Source: Halalkalibacter krulwichiae (GTDB lineage Bacteria > Bacillota > Bacilli > Bacillales > Bacillaceae_D). Taken from it: DNA of 64,000 nt. The translations under genes and the position numbers were made by a program. Below the pieces are notes generated by a model. That model saw only the letters and a program-made list of their open reading frames with translations. It was not told the origin of the DNA and searched no databases. The stretch spans positions 2,999,501 through 3,063,500 of the forward strand of contig NZ_CP020814.1 of NCBI RefSeq assembly GCF_002109385.1. The letters run 5' to 3'. Below are positions 38,795 to 48,258 of this stretch, one piece after another (positions within the stretch are counted from its first letter, which is position 1; each line of letters opens with the position of its first letter).

Positions 38795-40261
38795 TTATTT
38801 TTGTTTTAGCATTTTTTTCAACTCTTTTTTACTTTCTCTACTTACTAAAATATATAGAATGTCTCCTACCTTGATTTCCGTTTCTCCATACGGTGTAATA
38901 AGTTCATTTGATCTGATTATCGCATTGATTAAAACATCTTTTGGAAAGTCAATTGCTGCTAGTGGCTTATTTGTAATATTTGTTTCTTCACTTACTTCAA
39001 ATTCAAGAATTTCAGCATTTGCCTTTCCAATTGATACGAGTTCCAAAGAGTGAGGAGGTTCAATTTTCTTTGGACCAACTAGTCCGAGCTTTTCAGCAAA
39101 CATGGCAATTGTCGAACCTTGAACTAAGGCAGAAATTAATACGACGAAAAAGACGACATTAAAGAATAATTGACTATTCTCTAGACCCGCTAACATCGGA
39201 AACGTTGCTAAAACAATTGGTACAGCTCCTCTCAAACCAGCCCAGGAAAGAAATACTCGTTCTTTTAAATCATATCCCATTTTTATCGTGGATAAGAAAA
39301 CAGCAATCGGTCGTGCAATTAACACTAAAATAATTGATAGCAATAATCCTTTAACTATGACATCTAAAGTCATTAATTGAGAAGGGAATACTAGAAGTCC
39401 TAATATTGTAAACATTAAAATTTGGGCCATCCACGCAAACCCTTCATTAAACCTAAATATCGATTGACGATAGGTTAAATCTGAGTTACCAATTACCAAT
39501 GCTGCAACATATACAGCCAATAATCCACTTGCTCCAATTATATCGGTGAGACTATACGTTAATAAAGCAAACGCAAGCGCAAAAACAGGATATAACCCAC
39601 TAGAATCTAGGTTGATCTGATTAATTGCAAATGTCGCTAACCTTCCTAAAAGTAGCCCTACTACTAAGCCGATTCCCATTTGCCAGAAGAATGAACCAAT
39701 CAATAATAAATATGATGGGTTATCAATAACGATCAATTGGATAAAGGAAATCGTAAGAAACATCGCCATCGGGTCGTTGGAACCTGATTCGGCTTCAAGC
39801 GTAGCACCTAACCTCGCTCGAATATTTTGACCTTTCAAAACAGCAAAAACCGCAGCAGCATCTGTCGAACCGACAATAGCACCAAAAAGGAAGCCTTCAA
39901 GCCACGAAACCCCTAATATTAATTTAGCTGCAACCGCCACAATAACCGTAGTAAAAATAACCCCTAACGTAGCAAGAGATAATGCCGGCTTGGTCACAGA
40001 TTTCACCGTTGACCATTTTGTCTGTAACCCACCTTCAAAAAGAATGATAATCAAGGCAAATATACCAATCAACTGAGCCATTTGAGGGTTATCAAAATGA
40101 ATAAAGCCCAGGCCATCACTACCTGTTATCATTCCTACGAGAATAAAAAGAATAAGAGCTGGTACTCCTAGACGAGAAGAGAACTTTGTTGTCAGAACCC
40201 CGATAATTAACAGTAAAGCACTTAATAATATAAAATAATCGTTATAAGACTGATCAATCAA
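38795..40261 (-). CDS. K+(Na+)/H+ antiporter with RCK_C domain, copy 2 (intact)
   Basis: A 488-residue CPA-family antiporter with about 12-13 membrane helices (1-390). Key parts are PALILFILVGMITGSDGLG, the ion-binding helix GAIVGSTDAAAVFAVLKGQ (near 137), TLEAESGSNDPMAMFLT, and SWAGLRGAVPIVLATFP. A C-terminal RCK_C/TrkA_C domain follows (about 405-485). NhaP2/CvrA-like; probably controls cytoplasmic K+ or Na+ and pH. It lies 18 bp downstream of a recombinase-like gene, exactly as copy 1 at 14923-16388, which it closely resembles. Here the sequence has GGTGGG instead of a G run at the point where copy 1 is broken. Confidence 0.9.
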   Translation of the reverse strand: MIDQSYNDYFILLSALLLIIGVLTTKFSSRLGVPALILFILVGMITGSDGLGFIHFDNPQMAQLIGIFALIIILFEGGLQTKWSTVKSVTKPALSLATLGVIFTTVIVAVAAKLILGVSWLEGFLFGAIVGSTDAAAVFAVLKGQNIRARLGATLEAESGSNDPMAMFLTISFIQLIVIDNPSYLLLIGSFFWQMGIGLVVGLLLGRLATFAINQINLDSSGLYPVFALAFALLTYSLTDIIGASGLLAVYVAALVIGNSDLTYRQSIFRFNEGFAWMAQILMFTILGLLVFPSQLMTLDVIVKGLLLSIILVLIARPIAVFLSTIKMGYDLKERVFLSWAGLRGAVPIVLATFPMLAGLENSQLFFNVVFFVVLISALVQGSTIAMFAEKLGLVGPKKIEPPHSLELVSIGKANAEILEFEVSEETNITNKPLAAIDFPKDVLINAIIRSNELITPYGETEIKVGDILYILVSRESKKELKKMLKQK

Positions 40262-40279
40262 AATAGAGCCTTCTTTCTA

Positions 40280-40861
40280 TTATAAATTCACATCTATTTT
40301 AATACGATGTTCTTCGTGTTTATCTATACCGATATAGCGTAGAGTTTCAGTTGGAGTGGTATGATTATAGATCGACTTTAATATGGAAATCGCAATTCCT
40401 TTCCGATATGCATGATAACCAAATGTTTTTCTTAGAGTGTGAGTTCCAATATTACCTGAGACCCCTACTTCTTTTGCAGCGTTATTAATAATACGGTAGG
40501 CTTGCTGGCGTGTAATGGGCTGATTAAGCTTCTTAGACCTAAACAAGTAATCATCCAGTTCAATTTCTTGGTTTTGTAAGTAATTACTTAATGCTGATTT
40601 TACTTTTGTATTTAAAAAATGCGCTTTCCTTTCAGAACTTTTTTCATCAAAAACAAAAAGAAACTCTCTGGGGTTACCCTCGTCCCATACATCTTCTACT
40701 TTGAGTTTTAATAAATCACTTACTCTTATTCCTGTATTAATCCCAAGTACAAAGAGAAGTAAGTCCCTATCTGATTTACCTTCTAATTTTTTTTTAATTT
40801 CATTTATTTTTTTGATATCTTTAATGGGTTCGACAAATTCCAATAAAACCTTCCCCTTCAC
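40280..40861 (-). CDS. Small tyrosine recombinase-like protein, copy 2
   Basis: A 193-residue catalytic domain with NTGIRVSDLLKLKV (first arginine), HTLRKTFGYH (histidine-arginine and second histidine) and TLRYIGIDKH (tyrosine). There is no N-terminal arm- or core-binding domain. About three quarters of residues match copy 1 by eye. The stretch between its stop and the antiporter start is nearly identical in both copies. Its conserved active site argues for retained catalytic or binding function. Confidence 0.8.
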   Translation of the reverse strand: MKGKVLLEFVEPIKDIKKINEIKKKLEGKSDRDLLLFVLGINTGIRVSDLLKLKVEDVWDEGNPREFLFVFDEKSSERKAHFLNTKVKSALSNYLQNQEIELDDYLFRSKKLNQPITRQQAYRIINNAAKEVGVSGNIGTHTLRKTFGYHAYRKGIAISILKSIYNHTTPTETLRYIGIDKHEEHRIKIDVNL

Positions 40862-40866
40862 AAGAT

Positions 40867-40915
40867 GTTACTCAATCATAATTCAATCATATAATAAGTA
40901 ACGTTGAACTGTCAA
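40867..40915 (-). promoter_or_regulatory. Promoter with palindromic operator-like motif, copy 2
   Basis: On the minus strand, TTGACA (40910-40915) is followed by an inverted repeat GTTACT (40867-40872)/AGTAAC (40897-40902) with 24 bp between its arms. A -10 element (TATATG or TATTAT) falls inside it. It matches copy 1 at 16991-17038 in order and spacing while the sequence between the arms differs, as expected for a selected site. Confidence 0.55.
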
Positions 40916-41045
40916 AAGATTTGAGTCATTCGATTAACCTTATTTAACATACTTTATCTGAATTACCAACTAAGAAGTGAAGGCACTTCATGGATAGATA
41001 TTTTTAAAACCACCAATAACATACCATGTTAAGAAAAATGAAAAA

Positions 41046-41083
41046 CACTATAGCCATACTTTTGAATCGTATGGACTATAGTG
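41046..41083 (-). terminator. Terminator of the gerC-like gene
   Basis: CACTATAG...CATAC/GTATG...CTATAGTG hairpin followed by GTTTTTCATTTTTC on the minus strand, about 190 bp beyond the restored stop codon. Confidence 0.6.
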
Positions 41084-41276
41084 CTTTCTACAAGCGACTA
41101 TATATTTAATTTTCTAACGGATGAAGGCGTTAAGACGGTAATAGAATAGATAACTCACAGACCGCAATAAGACCCTATCTTAAAATTTATCCTTAATGGA
41201 GTATTTCAGTCACAGGTCCCTTTATGAAGGTCAGCGCTAGGGGATACTAGGTAAGTATAACCAAGAAAATTTATTA

Positions 41277-42457
41277 TTATTTTATTTGTTCTATAAAACT
41301 TTTCGTTCTCATTCCATCCCTTCTAATATAAACTGTTGCACCTACGGTAATCTTTGCTTTTTTAAATTCTTCATTCCAGTCAGTTATATGTTTTTTAAAT
41401 TGCTTATAGTGTTGTTTACTCATTTTCTCACCAAAACCAAAAATATCTACACCAAATTGTTCTTGTACTTCCGATATCGTTTTTTTATTTTCACTTCTAA
41501 ATGCTCTTCCATTATTTTTTGGTACTTATTATATGTTACCACCTCGTCTAAACCATCAGAACATTGGTTATCATATATGTCTCCTTCTATCATTATATTT
41601 AGCGCGACAGAAGGTACGCCATTTTCATAATTCGTTTCAACTTTTGTATGAGAGTTATAAACCTGAATAGCAATATACCCTTCCTCGCCGCAGGCTGCCG
41701 TTACAGTTGTATTAGAAATATCTTGCGTCCACATAAAATTCCTAGCCTCTTCTACCGATAAGAAGCCGACTAATTTATCCTTGTTAAATAATGCCAACCC
41801 ATCGTATTCAATTATCGCTCCAAGTTCTAACTCTCTATTATCATCAATATTTTTCCCTTTTGTTGGATCTCCTCTTATTGTTACAGCGGCAGCTACAGGC
41901 TCTCTTCCAGCTGATGTTATCTCATAAATAAAGTCACTTAAATCTGTATCCGGATATCCTCCCCAATTTTCCTGAATCGTTAAAAATTGTTCGTACATTT
42001 TCATCGAAGGTACCTTTTGAATAGGATACGTTGTCGCAATAATATCTGATGCTTTAACTCCTTTGGCCACAATGATTTGAAAGTCGGTTCTGAATTCCCC
42101 ATTTTTCTCCAAATATTGCAGGAATTTAGAAAGACCTTCCTTTCCAACCTTTTCATCAACAACTAGTGTCCTCGCATGAGAAAAACTTAAGTCTCTTGTT
42201 ATTCCCATGTTCATTTTAGCCAACAATTCACCCATCGTTAATCCTTTTAATTCGTAAGTAATAGTCGGCGTTAACCCTTCTGACATTTGAGGGTCCTGTT
42301 CACTTGCATTTAATACCTCGATCGTTAGGCTAAATACATCATCTTCCCTGACTTCAAGAGCTAATCCAGTCACTAGCGATATTTCATTAATTTCTCTTCG
42401 ATCCCAGCAACCTGTTACAATTAATAAGAGGAAAAGAAGGAGTGCTATTTTACTCAT
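41277..42457 (-). pseudogene. Ger(x)C-family spore germination lipoprotein, frameshifted
   Basis: The C subunit of a germinant receptor: a lipoprotein with lipobox VTGCWDRREINE (cysteine near 17). Conserved blocks include ARTLVVDEKVGKEGL and the middle-domain PVAAAVTI. The open frame stops at 41447 after EVKIKKRYRKYKN. One extra A in the A7 run (T7 at 41480-41486) restores KIKKTISEVQEQFGVDIFGF and a C-terminal domain ending FIEQIK, about 390 residues, normal for the family. No gerA or gerB homologues are next to it, so it is an orphan C subunit here. Confidence 0.85.
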
Positions 42458-42599
42458 TTAATTTTCTCCTAGATAGAAGAGGTATTGTTCAAGTTGTCAT
42501 GTAGATTTAGGTTTACTTACCATAAATCCAAATGTACTTCTTGTTCTAATTATAATAATTATACAACATAGAATCATTTCAAAGCTTAGTATCCTTAGT

Positions 42600-42698
42600 T
42601 TAGTCGGATCCAAATATAATCAATAGTACAATTACAGTGATACCTAACATATAAAAAATAGCAATTAATAAATACCAATTAACTTTTAATTTTCTCAT
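42600..42698 (-). CDS. Very small single-pass membrane protein
   Basis: A 32-residue frame, MRKLKVNWY followed by one hydrophobic helix and a GSD tail. The ribosome binding site is weak (ATGGGGC). It lies between the gerC-like gene and the serine recombinase. Function unknown. Confidence 0.35.
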   Translation of the reverse strand: MRKLKVNWYLLIAIFYMLGITVIVLLIIFGSD

Positions 42699-43066
42699 AA
42701 ATATGCCCCATAATAAACTATATATACATTTATAACGTTTTGTTTTAAGTTTACCCTTTCATCCTCTACTACAACCTATTATCTTGGACTTTGAATCATG
42801 GATACCAGGAGGATAGTACCGGTAAAGAATTGAACAAATCTTTTCCAGAATTAACGAGTGAGCAAACTCAAATAGGATATAAATTTTGTTTTCACAAATA
42901 TCTATAGGACGATATCGTAATACTTTAATTTTAATCCTATTGACCTTACCTAACCTTGTAGTACAAACATCCTTCCAAACCGTCCTAATTAAATCCCTTA
43001 AAAATAGCAATGTTTTTTCCACCTCCTTTAATACCAATACTGTTAGAAAGTAAAGGAGCGATCAAA
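42699..43066. other. Intergenic region upstream of the serine recombinase
   Basis: No gene supported. A minus-strand open frame (42759-43037) lacks a ribosome binding site and recognisable features and looks like chance. A large serine recombinase normally lies next to its attachment site, so an att core may be present here, but none can be defined without the unoccupied sequence. Confidence 0.3.
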
Positions 43067-44772
43067 ATGAATGAAATAAAAAGTGTGGCAATCTACTGTC
43101 GTGTCAGTACAGAAGAGCAAGCAAGTGAAGGCTACAGCATTTCTGCACAATTACAAACTTTACGGCAATATACATCACTTTATGGATGGCAGATTGCAGA
43201 AGAATATGTTGATGAAGGTATTAGTGGTAAGGATATAAAGGGCCGACCTGCCATGCAAAGGCTGATATCTGACGTAGAAAAGGATAAATTTCAAGCTGTA
43301 CTAGTCTGGAAAATTTCACGCCTTTCACGTAATATGTTGGATACTCTTGTGCTACTAGATAAATTTGAAGAGTATGACGTAAAGTTTATTTCCTACTCAG
43401 AGAACTTTGATACTTCTAGTCCGATCGGGAAGCTTGTCGTCCAACTGATGGCTTCCATTGCAGAAATGGAAAGAAATACTCTCTCTGAAAATGTGAAGTT
43501 AGGAATGACACAGAGGGCAAAAGAAGGTAGTTGGAATGGCGGAGTGGTTTTCGGATATGACTCTTTAGAAAAAAAGCTGGTTATCAACCCTAAAGAAGCA
43601 GAAATTGTTCAACTTATCTTTACTTTATATGTAGAAGGGAAAGGTCTGAAAGCTATCGCTAATCACTTAAACAAAGCGGGATATAGGACCAAACGAGATA
43701 AACACTTTTCTATTAATGGTATTGCTACAATATTAGATAACCAGGTCTACATAGGAAAAATTCGCTGGCTACAAGTTGAGAACTGGGATAAAAAAGAAGG
43801 CGTGGAAAAAATGCGAACCCCATTATCGTTGAGGGGAAACACGAAGCAATTATCTCCGATGAGCTTTGGAATATCGTCCAAGCCCGAAGACAAAGTAAAT
43901 CCTTTAAGCAGCGTCAGTCGCATGAGCCCTTCCTATTAAGTAGTATCCTTAGATGTCCTGATTGTGGTCAAGGTATGGTTCCATCTATCACTACCTATAC
44001 TCGAAAAGATGGAAGCAAACGAAAACATCGCTATTATGTATGTGGTGTATTCCATAACAAAGGATCATCTGCCTGTAAGGCGAATTCAATCAAAGCCTGT
44101 GATGCAGAAGATGCTGTCACTAACCGTATAAAAGAATTCTTAAACGATTCAGCCGGATTTAGTCAAACCATAGAAAAAATTAATAAAGACACAGTTCAAT
44201 CAAATGTGAAATCAAAGGAGCAGTTAGAGAGTATCAATACAGAGCTTAAAGAAGCCAATGCCATGCAAGAAAAATATATGGAAGCATTTGAGCAAAATCT
44301 CTTCCCTGTTTCCATATTACAGGAACGATTACAAAAATTAGCTAAATCGAAGAATAGCTTAGAGCAAAAGAAAAACGAACTCAGCATTCAACTAAGTTCA
44401 TCAGACTCGAAAATTATTCCACCAGACGTGATCAGGCTATTATTAGAAAAGTATGTTCAAGCTTTTGAACAGGCTACAAGAGAAAAGAAAAAGCAACTCT
44501 TTCAGCTTTTGCTAAATGAGATAACAATCAATCAATCCGAGGGCCGCTCTCGAACTGTGGATAAAGTAGAACTCGATTTTTATTTTTCCGAAGTCAATCT
44601 GTCCAAGACATTTACACTGATCCACATACTGTATCTTGAATCAGAACAATTAGAGGAAAGTTCCTCTTCAAATCCTGATTCAAAAGACCAAATGCCACCT
44701 TATCTTCAAATTTTTTTGACTCTATTTATGGTACGGTTCACCGTTGCACTATTAACGGTAAACTTTATATAA
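43067..44772 (+). pseudogene. Large serine recombinase, split by a one-base frameshift
   Basis: The first frame contains the resolvase catalytic domain (SVAIYCRVSTEEQASEGYS, with the nucleophilic serine; WKISRLSRNMLDTL) and the recombinase domain (KAIANHLNKAGYRTK, ILDNQVYIGKIRW). The second contains the zinc ribbon (CPDCGQGM...CGVFHNKGSSAC) and a coiled coil. The A6 run at 43790-43795 needs one more A to read NWDKKRRRGKNANPIIVEGK and join them, giving about 568 residues. The start is ATG at 43067 after AAAGGAG. Such enzymes integrate or excise phages, SCCmec-like or skin-like elements; it marks the left side of the Kiwa-bearing segment. Confidence 0.85.
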
Positions 44773-44825
44773 TCAGTGTAGGTTTACTATAGAAAACATT
44801 CATATAAACTTAAACGTCTAGGCTA

Positions 44826-45377
44826 CTATTTATTATCGCTTTCATGGTAATATCTAATTCTGGGCAATTTAAGTTGCTCACGAAGCTTCATTAATTCATC
44901 ACCAATTAAGTCGGTTATTTCATTATATATTTCATTAGCATTTTCATAGTTTCCTTCTTTATGTGCCCACTTTATCTCAATGAACTTTTTATCTAAATTA
45001 TAGTCAGCGTATATTATACTTCTATTCATTAGAAGAATAAAATCCCTTTGTTCTTCTAAAGTAAGATCTTGAAAAGAATGTGCACCATATTTAAAAATAA
45101 ATTCTGAAACTAAACTATCCAAAGGCTGATATAGTTCCTTTAATCGTTCTTTAGCAGTTGTTAAGGCGACTTCCTTATCACGTTCCTCTCTCAATTGGTT
45201 TCGATTCAATTCAATACCTTTGAACGAAGAATCAATAGTTTTATTTACTCCAAATAGAGTGAGTACACCCGCAATAATTCCCCCAATTATCGCCCCCCAA
45301 AAAGTGCTCAATACAGGTGCCCAAATTTGATAATCACCTACTACTGGAATTATGCTCGAAAATAAGCTTACAGACAT
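44826..45377 (-). CDS. Membrane-anchored coiled-coil protein of unknown function
   Basis: A 183-residue protein with one or two N-terminal hydrophobic helices (about 5-45, GAIIGGIIAGVLTLFG). A charged helical cytoplasmic domain follows, with a heptad-like stretch LNRNQLREERDKEVALTTAKERLKEL (written here only as its features: basic and acidic residues alternating) and an acidic tail. It is preceded by a 25-residue membrane peptide gene 7 bp upstream and is divergent from the Kiwa genes. Such one-helix coiled-coil proteins are common in defence islands, but no family was recognised. Confidence 0.55.
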   Translation of the reverse strand: MSVSLFSSIIPVVGDYQIWAPVLSTFWGAIIGGIIAGVLTLFGVNKTIDSSFKGIELNRNQLREERDKEVALTTAKERLKELYQPLDSLVSEFIFKYGAHSFQDLTLEEQRDFILLMNRSIIYADYNLDKKFIEIKWAHKEGNYENANEIYNEITDLIGDELMKLREQLKLPRIRYYHESDNK

Positions 45378-45384
45378 TAAAAGA

Positions 45385-45462
45385 TTAATTAATTATTAAA
45401 GGAAAAACAACCATAATACCTAGAATAATTAGTAATAACTTATATATTAATCTATTTTCCAT
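45385..45462 (-). CDS. Tiny hydrophobic peptide
   Basis: A 25-residue frame MENRLIYKLLLIILGIMVVF... preceded by a near-ideal AAGGAGG ribosome binding site. It forms one membrane helix. It sits directly upstream of the membrane-anchored coiled-coil gene, and the pair may be a unit. A toxin-like peptide or a small membrane partner are both possible. Confidence 0.45.
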   Translation of the reverse strand: MENRLIYKLLLIILGIMVVFPLIIN

Positions 45463-45750
45463 AACTTCCTCCTTTTACAGTTGTTAAAAACATTGAAATG
45501 TTTCACAATGTTGTTACGATGAATTAAACACTTTAATCACTAAAAAAAGTATAATTTCAACGAGTGATAACTTACATAGTGAGAACTAATTGACTGAATA
45601 GTTGTCATGCTAAATGAACTGAAGAAAAAATCATTTGAAATAAATTTATACAAATACACCCACCTTATATTTACAATAAAATACACCTTATCTACTATTC
45701 ATAAAAGTGATAAAATATAAATTATAAGTAAATTTGGGAGGTGTAGGAAA

Positions 45751-46299
45751 ATGAGGAATTGGCTAAAATTAATTCTTTTTTTAAGTTCTTACTCTCCCCT
45801 CTTCTTAATTATTGCCATTTTAAACGTTAATCTAAATGACATTCATAAAGTAAAAGATATCATCCCACAAGATAAAATCTGGCTTGTCGCCGTTATGCTT
45901 GCTCTTTTCATCTTGCCGAATGCTATACTTTTTTACTTGATTAAAAGAGTCAAACTCTTTCAGCCAATTAGAGAAAAGACGAATACTTTCATTAACAAAA
46001 ATAGTGATGTTATGAATTATATCGTTACTTACCTTATCCCGTTTCTTTCGTTTAACTTTGATAAATTGAACCAAACAATCGCTTTTACAATTCTGATTTT
46101 TGTACTGTCTATTGTATATATCCATTCAAATATCTTTTATATAAATCCAATATTAATAATCTCAGGTTACAAAATATATGAAATTAACGATAAGTATCTA
46201 TTGATTACCAAATTTACCGTTAAACGAGATAAAAAGCTTAAATTGTACAGGATTCACGATAACGTATATGTAGGTGATGAAGATGGCAGCAATAACTGA
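45751..46299 (+). CDS. kwaA: Kiwa defence protein KwaA
   Basis: A 182-residue membrane protein with four hydrophobic helices (about 7-27, 45-66, 90-105 and 115-140) and a C-terminal soluble tail with YEINDKYLLITKFTVKRDKKLK. This matches the size and layout of KwaA of the two-gene anti-phage system Kiwa, in which KwaA is the membrane sensor. It overlaps kwaB by 26 bp, and AGGTG lies upstream of its ATG. The identification rests mainly on the pairing with an unmistakable KwaB-type gene. Confidence 0.8.
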   Translation: MRNWLKLILFLSSYSPLFLIIAILNVNLNDIHKVKDIIPQDKIWLVAVMLALFILPNAILFYLIKRVKLFQPIREKTNTFINKNSDVMNYIVTYLIPFLSFNFDKLNQTIAFTILIFVLSIVYIHSNIFYINPILIISGYKIYEINDKYLLITKFTVKRDKKLKLYRIHDNVYVGDEDGSNN

Positions 46300-47227
46300 T
46301 ATAAATACTTTACTCGGATTATTGAAGGACCCAGCAATCGATAAAACAACAAATCTTTATATGATCACACGTAAAAAAGAAAATGAAGCGTTCATATATA
46401 AAGTCTTTACAGCTGAAACGCATAATGAAATAGCTGAGCAATTAAATGACATTGCGATTAGTCACCTTACGAAAATTCAAAACCAAGAAAAAGAATTTCG
46501 TGAGTATGAGATTGATGATTCATCAAATGAATATGTACAATTTATTGCTGTAAACAATGTTTCTGCTGCAAGTAATATCCTTGACCCAATTTTTAGTAAT
46601 AATGCAGACGAATTCACATCTGACTCTGAAACATTTATAAATCTTTGGGCATATGCAGTAAAAATTGAAATGAATGATAAGAAACTAGTTTTGTTTCGTA
46701 AATACAGCAAAGGTAAAGTCCTTAAAAAAGGTTTTCGTGATGCTGTTCTGTTCAAAGATGGCAAGTTTTCCAAAATTGAACACGATGTATTTCAAATTGA
46801 TGAGAATGTTGATTGTTTCATTTGGAATGAAGAGATATTTATTTCCCAACACCACTATTTCGAGAAAATTTTCAGTTACGAAGATCAATACGAAGCAAAA
46901 TTCGGTGAAGCTTTAGAAGCATTTAAACAATTTACTTACATTGACCATGAATCGCTTGAACAGTACGTGCAAACGGATTCTGCTCAGAAGCGAAAGCTCG
47001 CTGCTATAATGAAAAATGGCATTTACGAAAAGTATGGTTTTAGTGAAGTTGCATCCACCATTGAAAAATATGAACTTGGTATCGAAGTAAATCAGCAAGA
47101 ACAAAAAGTTAATATTGCTCCCAAGGATTCTCGTAAGTTTTTGAAAATCTTAAATGATGATTATCTTCGGTCAGAGGTTTCAAAAGTTCGTTACGAAAGT
47201 ATTGCGAAAAGAAAAGGACGAAGATGA
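46274..47227 (+). CDS. kwaB: Kiwa defence protein KwaB (DUF4868)
   Basis: A 317-residue cytoplasmic protein with the DUF4868 layout: an N-terminal region with LYMITRKKENEAFIYKVF, a central FRKYSKGKVLKK...LFKDGKFSKIEHDVFQID block and a helical C-terminus ending KVRYESIAKRKGRR. In Kiwa, KwaB is the DNA-associated effector that acts with the membrane protein KwaA. A terminator-like hairpin follows at 47291. Complete and undisturbed. Confidence 0.88.
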   Translation: MMKMAAITDINTLLGLLKDPAIDKTTNLYMITRKKENEAFIYKVFTAETHNEIAEQLNDIAISHLTKIQNQEKEFREYEIDDSSNEYVQFIAVNNVSAASNILDPIFSNNADEFTSDSETFINLWAYAVKIEMNDKKLVLFRKYSKGKVLKKGFRDAVLFKDGKFSKIEHDVFQIDENVDCFIWNEEIFISQHHYFEKIFSYEDQYEAKFGEALEAFKQFTYIDHESLEQYVQTDSAQKRKLAAIMKNGIYEKYGFSEVASTIEKYELGIEVNQQEQKVNIAPKDSRKFLKILNDDYLRSEVSKVRYESIAKRKGRR

Positions 47228-47657
47228 AAAAAACAAGGAGTATTGTCTGAACCCCTTAAACGGAATTCAATAAAAACACCCTATGCAGTAGCCAGCTCCC
47301 AATATTTAATAGGGGGCTGGTTATTTAGTTTTCTTTGGATTTTTTCGTTATTATTTTAAAATCCTTACCTTTAAATCTAAAAATACTTTAATACGCAGTA
47401 ATGGTCCCATACGACAAAACGATCACCCTAAAAAAGTAACCATCCCTAATGAATTGTATTTAGTTACCAGTATGGTTGTACTACGTAGTAAATAGCTCAT
47501 TGTATTCGTCGCTCTTGTTCAACATAAGCTACCCTATAGTTTATAGTGAAACATTTCACAAACTTTTGTTATAAGATAAATGTAAAGTTCCATAAGTTAA
47601 TTAGAATAGGGAGTACAAAAAAGAGCTGTTTTTCAACAGCTCATAGGAATGAGACGC
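47228..47657. other. Intergenic region with terminators and a dispersed repeat
   Basis: Contains the kwaB terminator-like hairpin GCCAGCTCCC/GGGGGCTGG followed by TTATTTAGTTTTCTTT (47291-47336). It also contains the dispersed repeat at 47392-47492 and the minus-strand terminator GAGCTG/CAGCTC with TTTTTT (47616-47642) of the next gene. Confidence 0.6.
47392..47492. repeat. Dispersed intergenic hairpin repeat (about 100 bp)
   Basis: Best match in the window to 18179-18280: TACGCAGTAATGGTC, ATACGACAAAACGATCACC, AATGAATTGTAT and GTATGGTTGTACTACGTAG are shared in order. The two copies are 29 kb apart. Confidence 0.6.
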
Positions 47658-48107
47658 TTATTCCTTTTCGTTATCATGATGATGGCTGTAATTAACAACT
47701 TTAACCGACACTTCATCAAGGTTCTTTCTCTTACCTTCAATTGAACCAAAGTAGGTTTTAGGATCAATATGTAAAGTCACCGTGTCCAAACTCATGTCTT
47801 CATTATCTGAAGTAGAACTAAATGTACGAATCATCAAGTTTAGTTCATACCAACTTTTCGACTCTGAACCCGTATGATCTACAATCAACTCTAATTTGTT
47901 CACTCTTTCAAATGTCCAATGCACTCCTTCTCCACATTCTTCACTAACAATTTCTGTGATATAAGGATTAATCATATCAACTAATAGCTCTTCTGGAGAA
48001 GCATAAATTTCCTTTGTTGTTTTCCCGCTAAGGTCACTAGCTGAAACAAAAGAAATAGGAGCTAAAACAATTAGGACTAATAATAACGATGATATTATTT
48101 TACTCAT
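47658..48107 (-). CDS. Secreted DUF3888-like protein
   Basis: A 149-residue protein with a signal peptide (about 1-23, cleavage near SFVSA-SD). A domain with SPEELLVDMINPYITEIV follows, then a beta-rich part YELNLMIRTFSS...VTLHIDPKTYF and a histidine-rich tail (SHHHDNEKE). The layout resembles the DUF3888 family of small secreted Bacillus proteins; the function of that family is unknown. Confidence 0.6.
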   Translation of the reverse strand: MSKIISSLLLVLIVLAPISFVSASDLSGKTTKEIYASPEELLVDMINPYITEIVSEECGEGVHWTFERVNKLELIVDHTGSESKSWYELNLMIRTFSSTSDNEDMSLDTVTLHIDPKTYFGSIEGKRKNLDEVSVKVVNYSHHHDNEKE

Positions 48108-48202
48108 ATAAACACCTCAATTTTTTTCTGCAAATTTTGATATGTTTAATATGCGCTAAAAAGTATTTCTTACTCAACATTCCTGCTCGGTTAGCGCAAT
48201 AA

Positions 48203-48235
48203 AGCAAGCGATGCCTTGTTAAAGCATCGCTCCCT
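48203..48235. repeat. Short dispersed hairpin
   Basis: AGCGATGC/GCATCGCT with a 9-nt loop followed by CCCTTTAGT. The same pattern, AGCGATT/AATCGCT then CCCTTTAGT, occurs at 51689-51724, marking a family of small intergenic hairpins. Confidence 0.5.
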
Positions 48236-48258
48236 TTAGTATAATAATTTTCCATTAC

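Noticed and set aside
42759..43037. 92-codon minus-strand ORF upstream of the serine recombinase
   Set aside because: No ribosome binding site, no recognisable domain, and it overlaps the recombinase promoter region.
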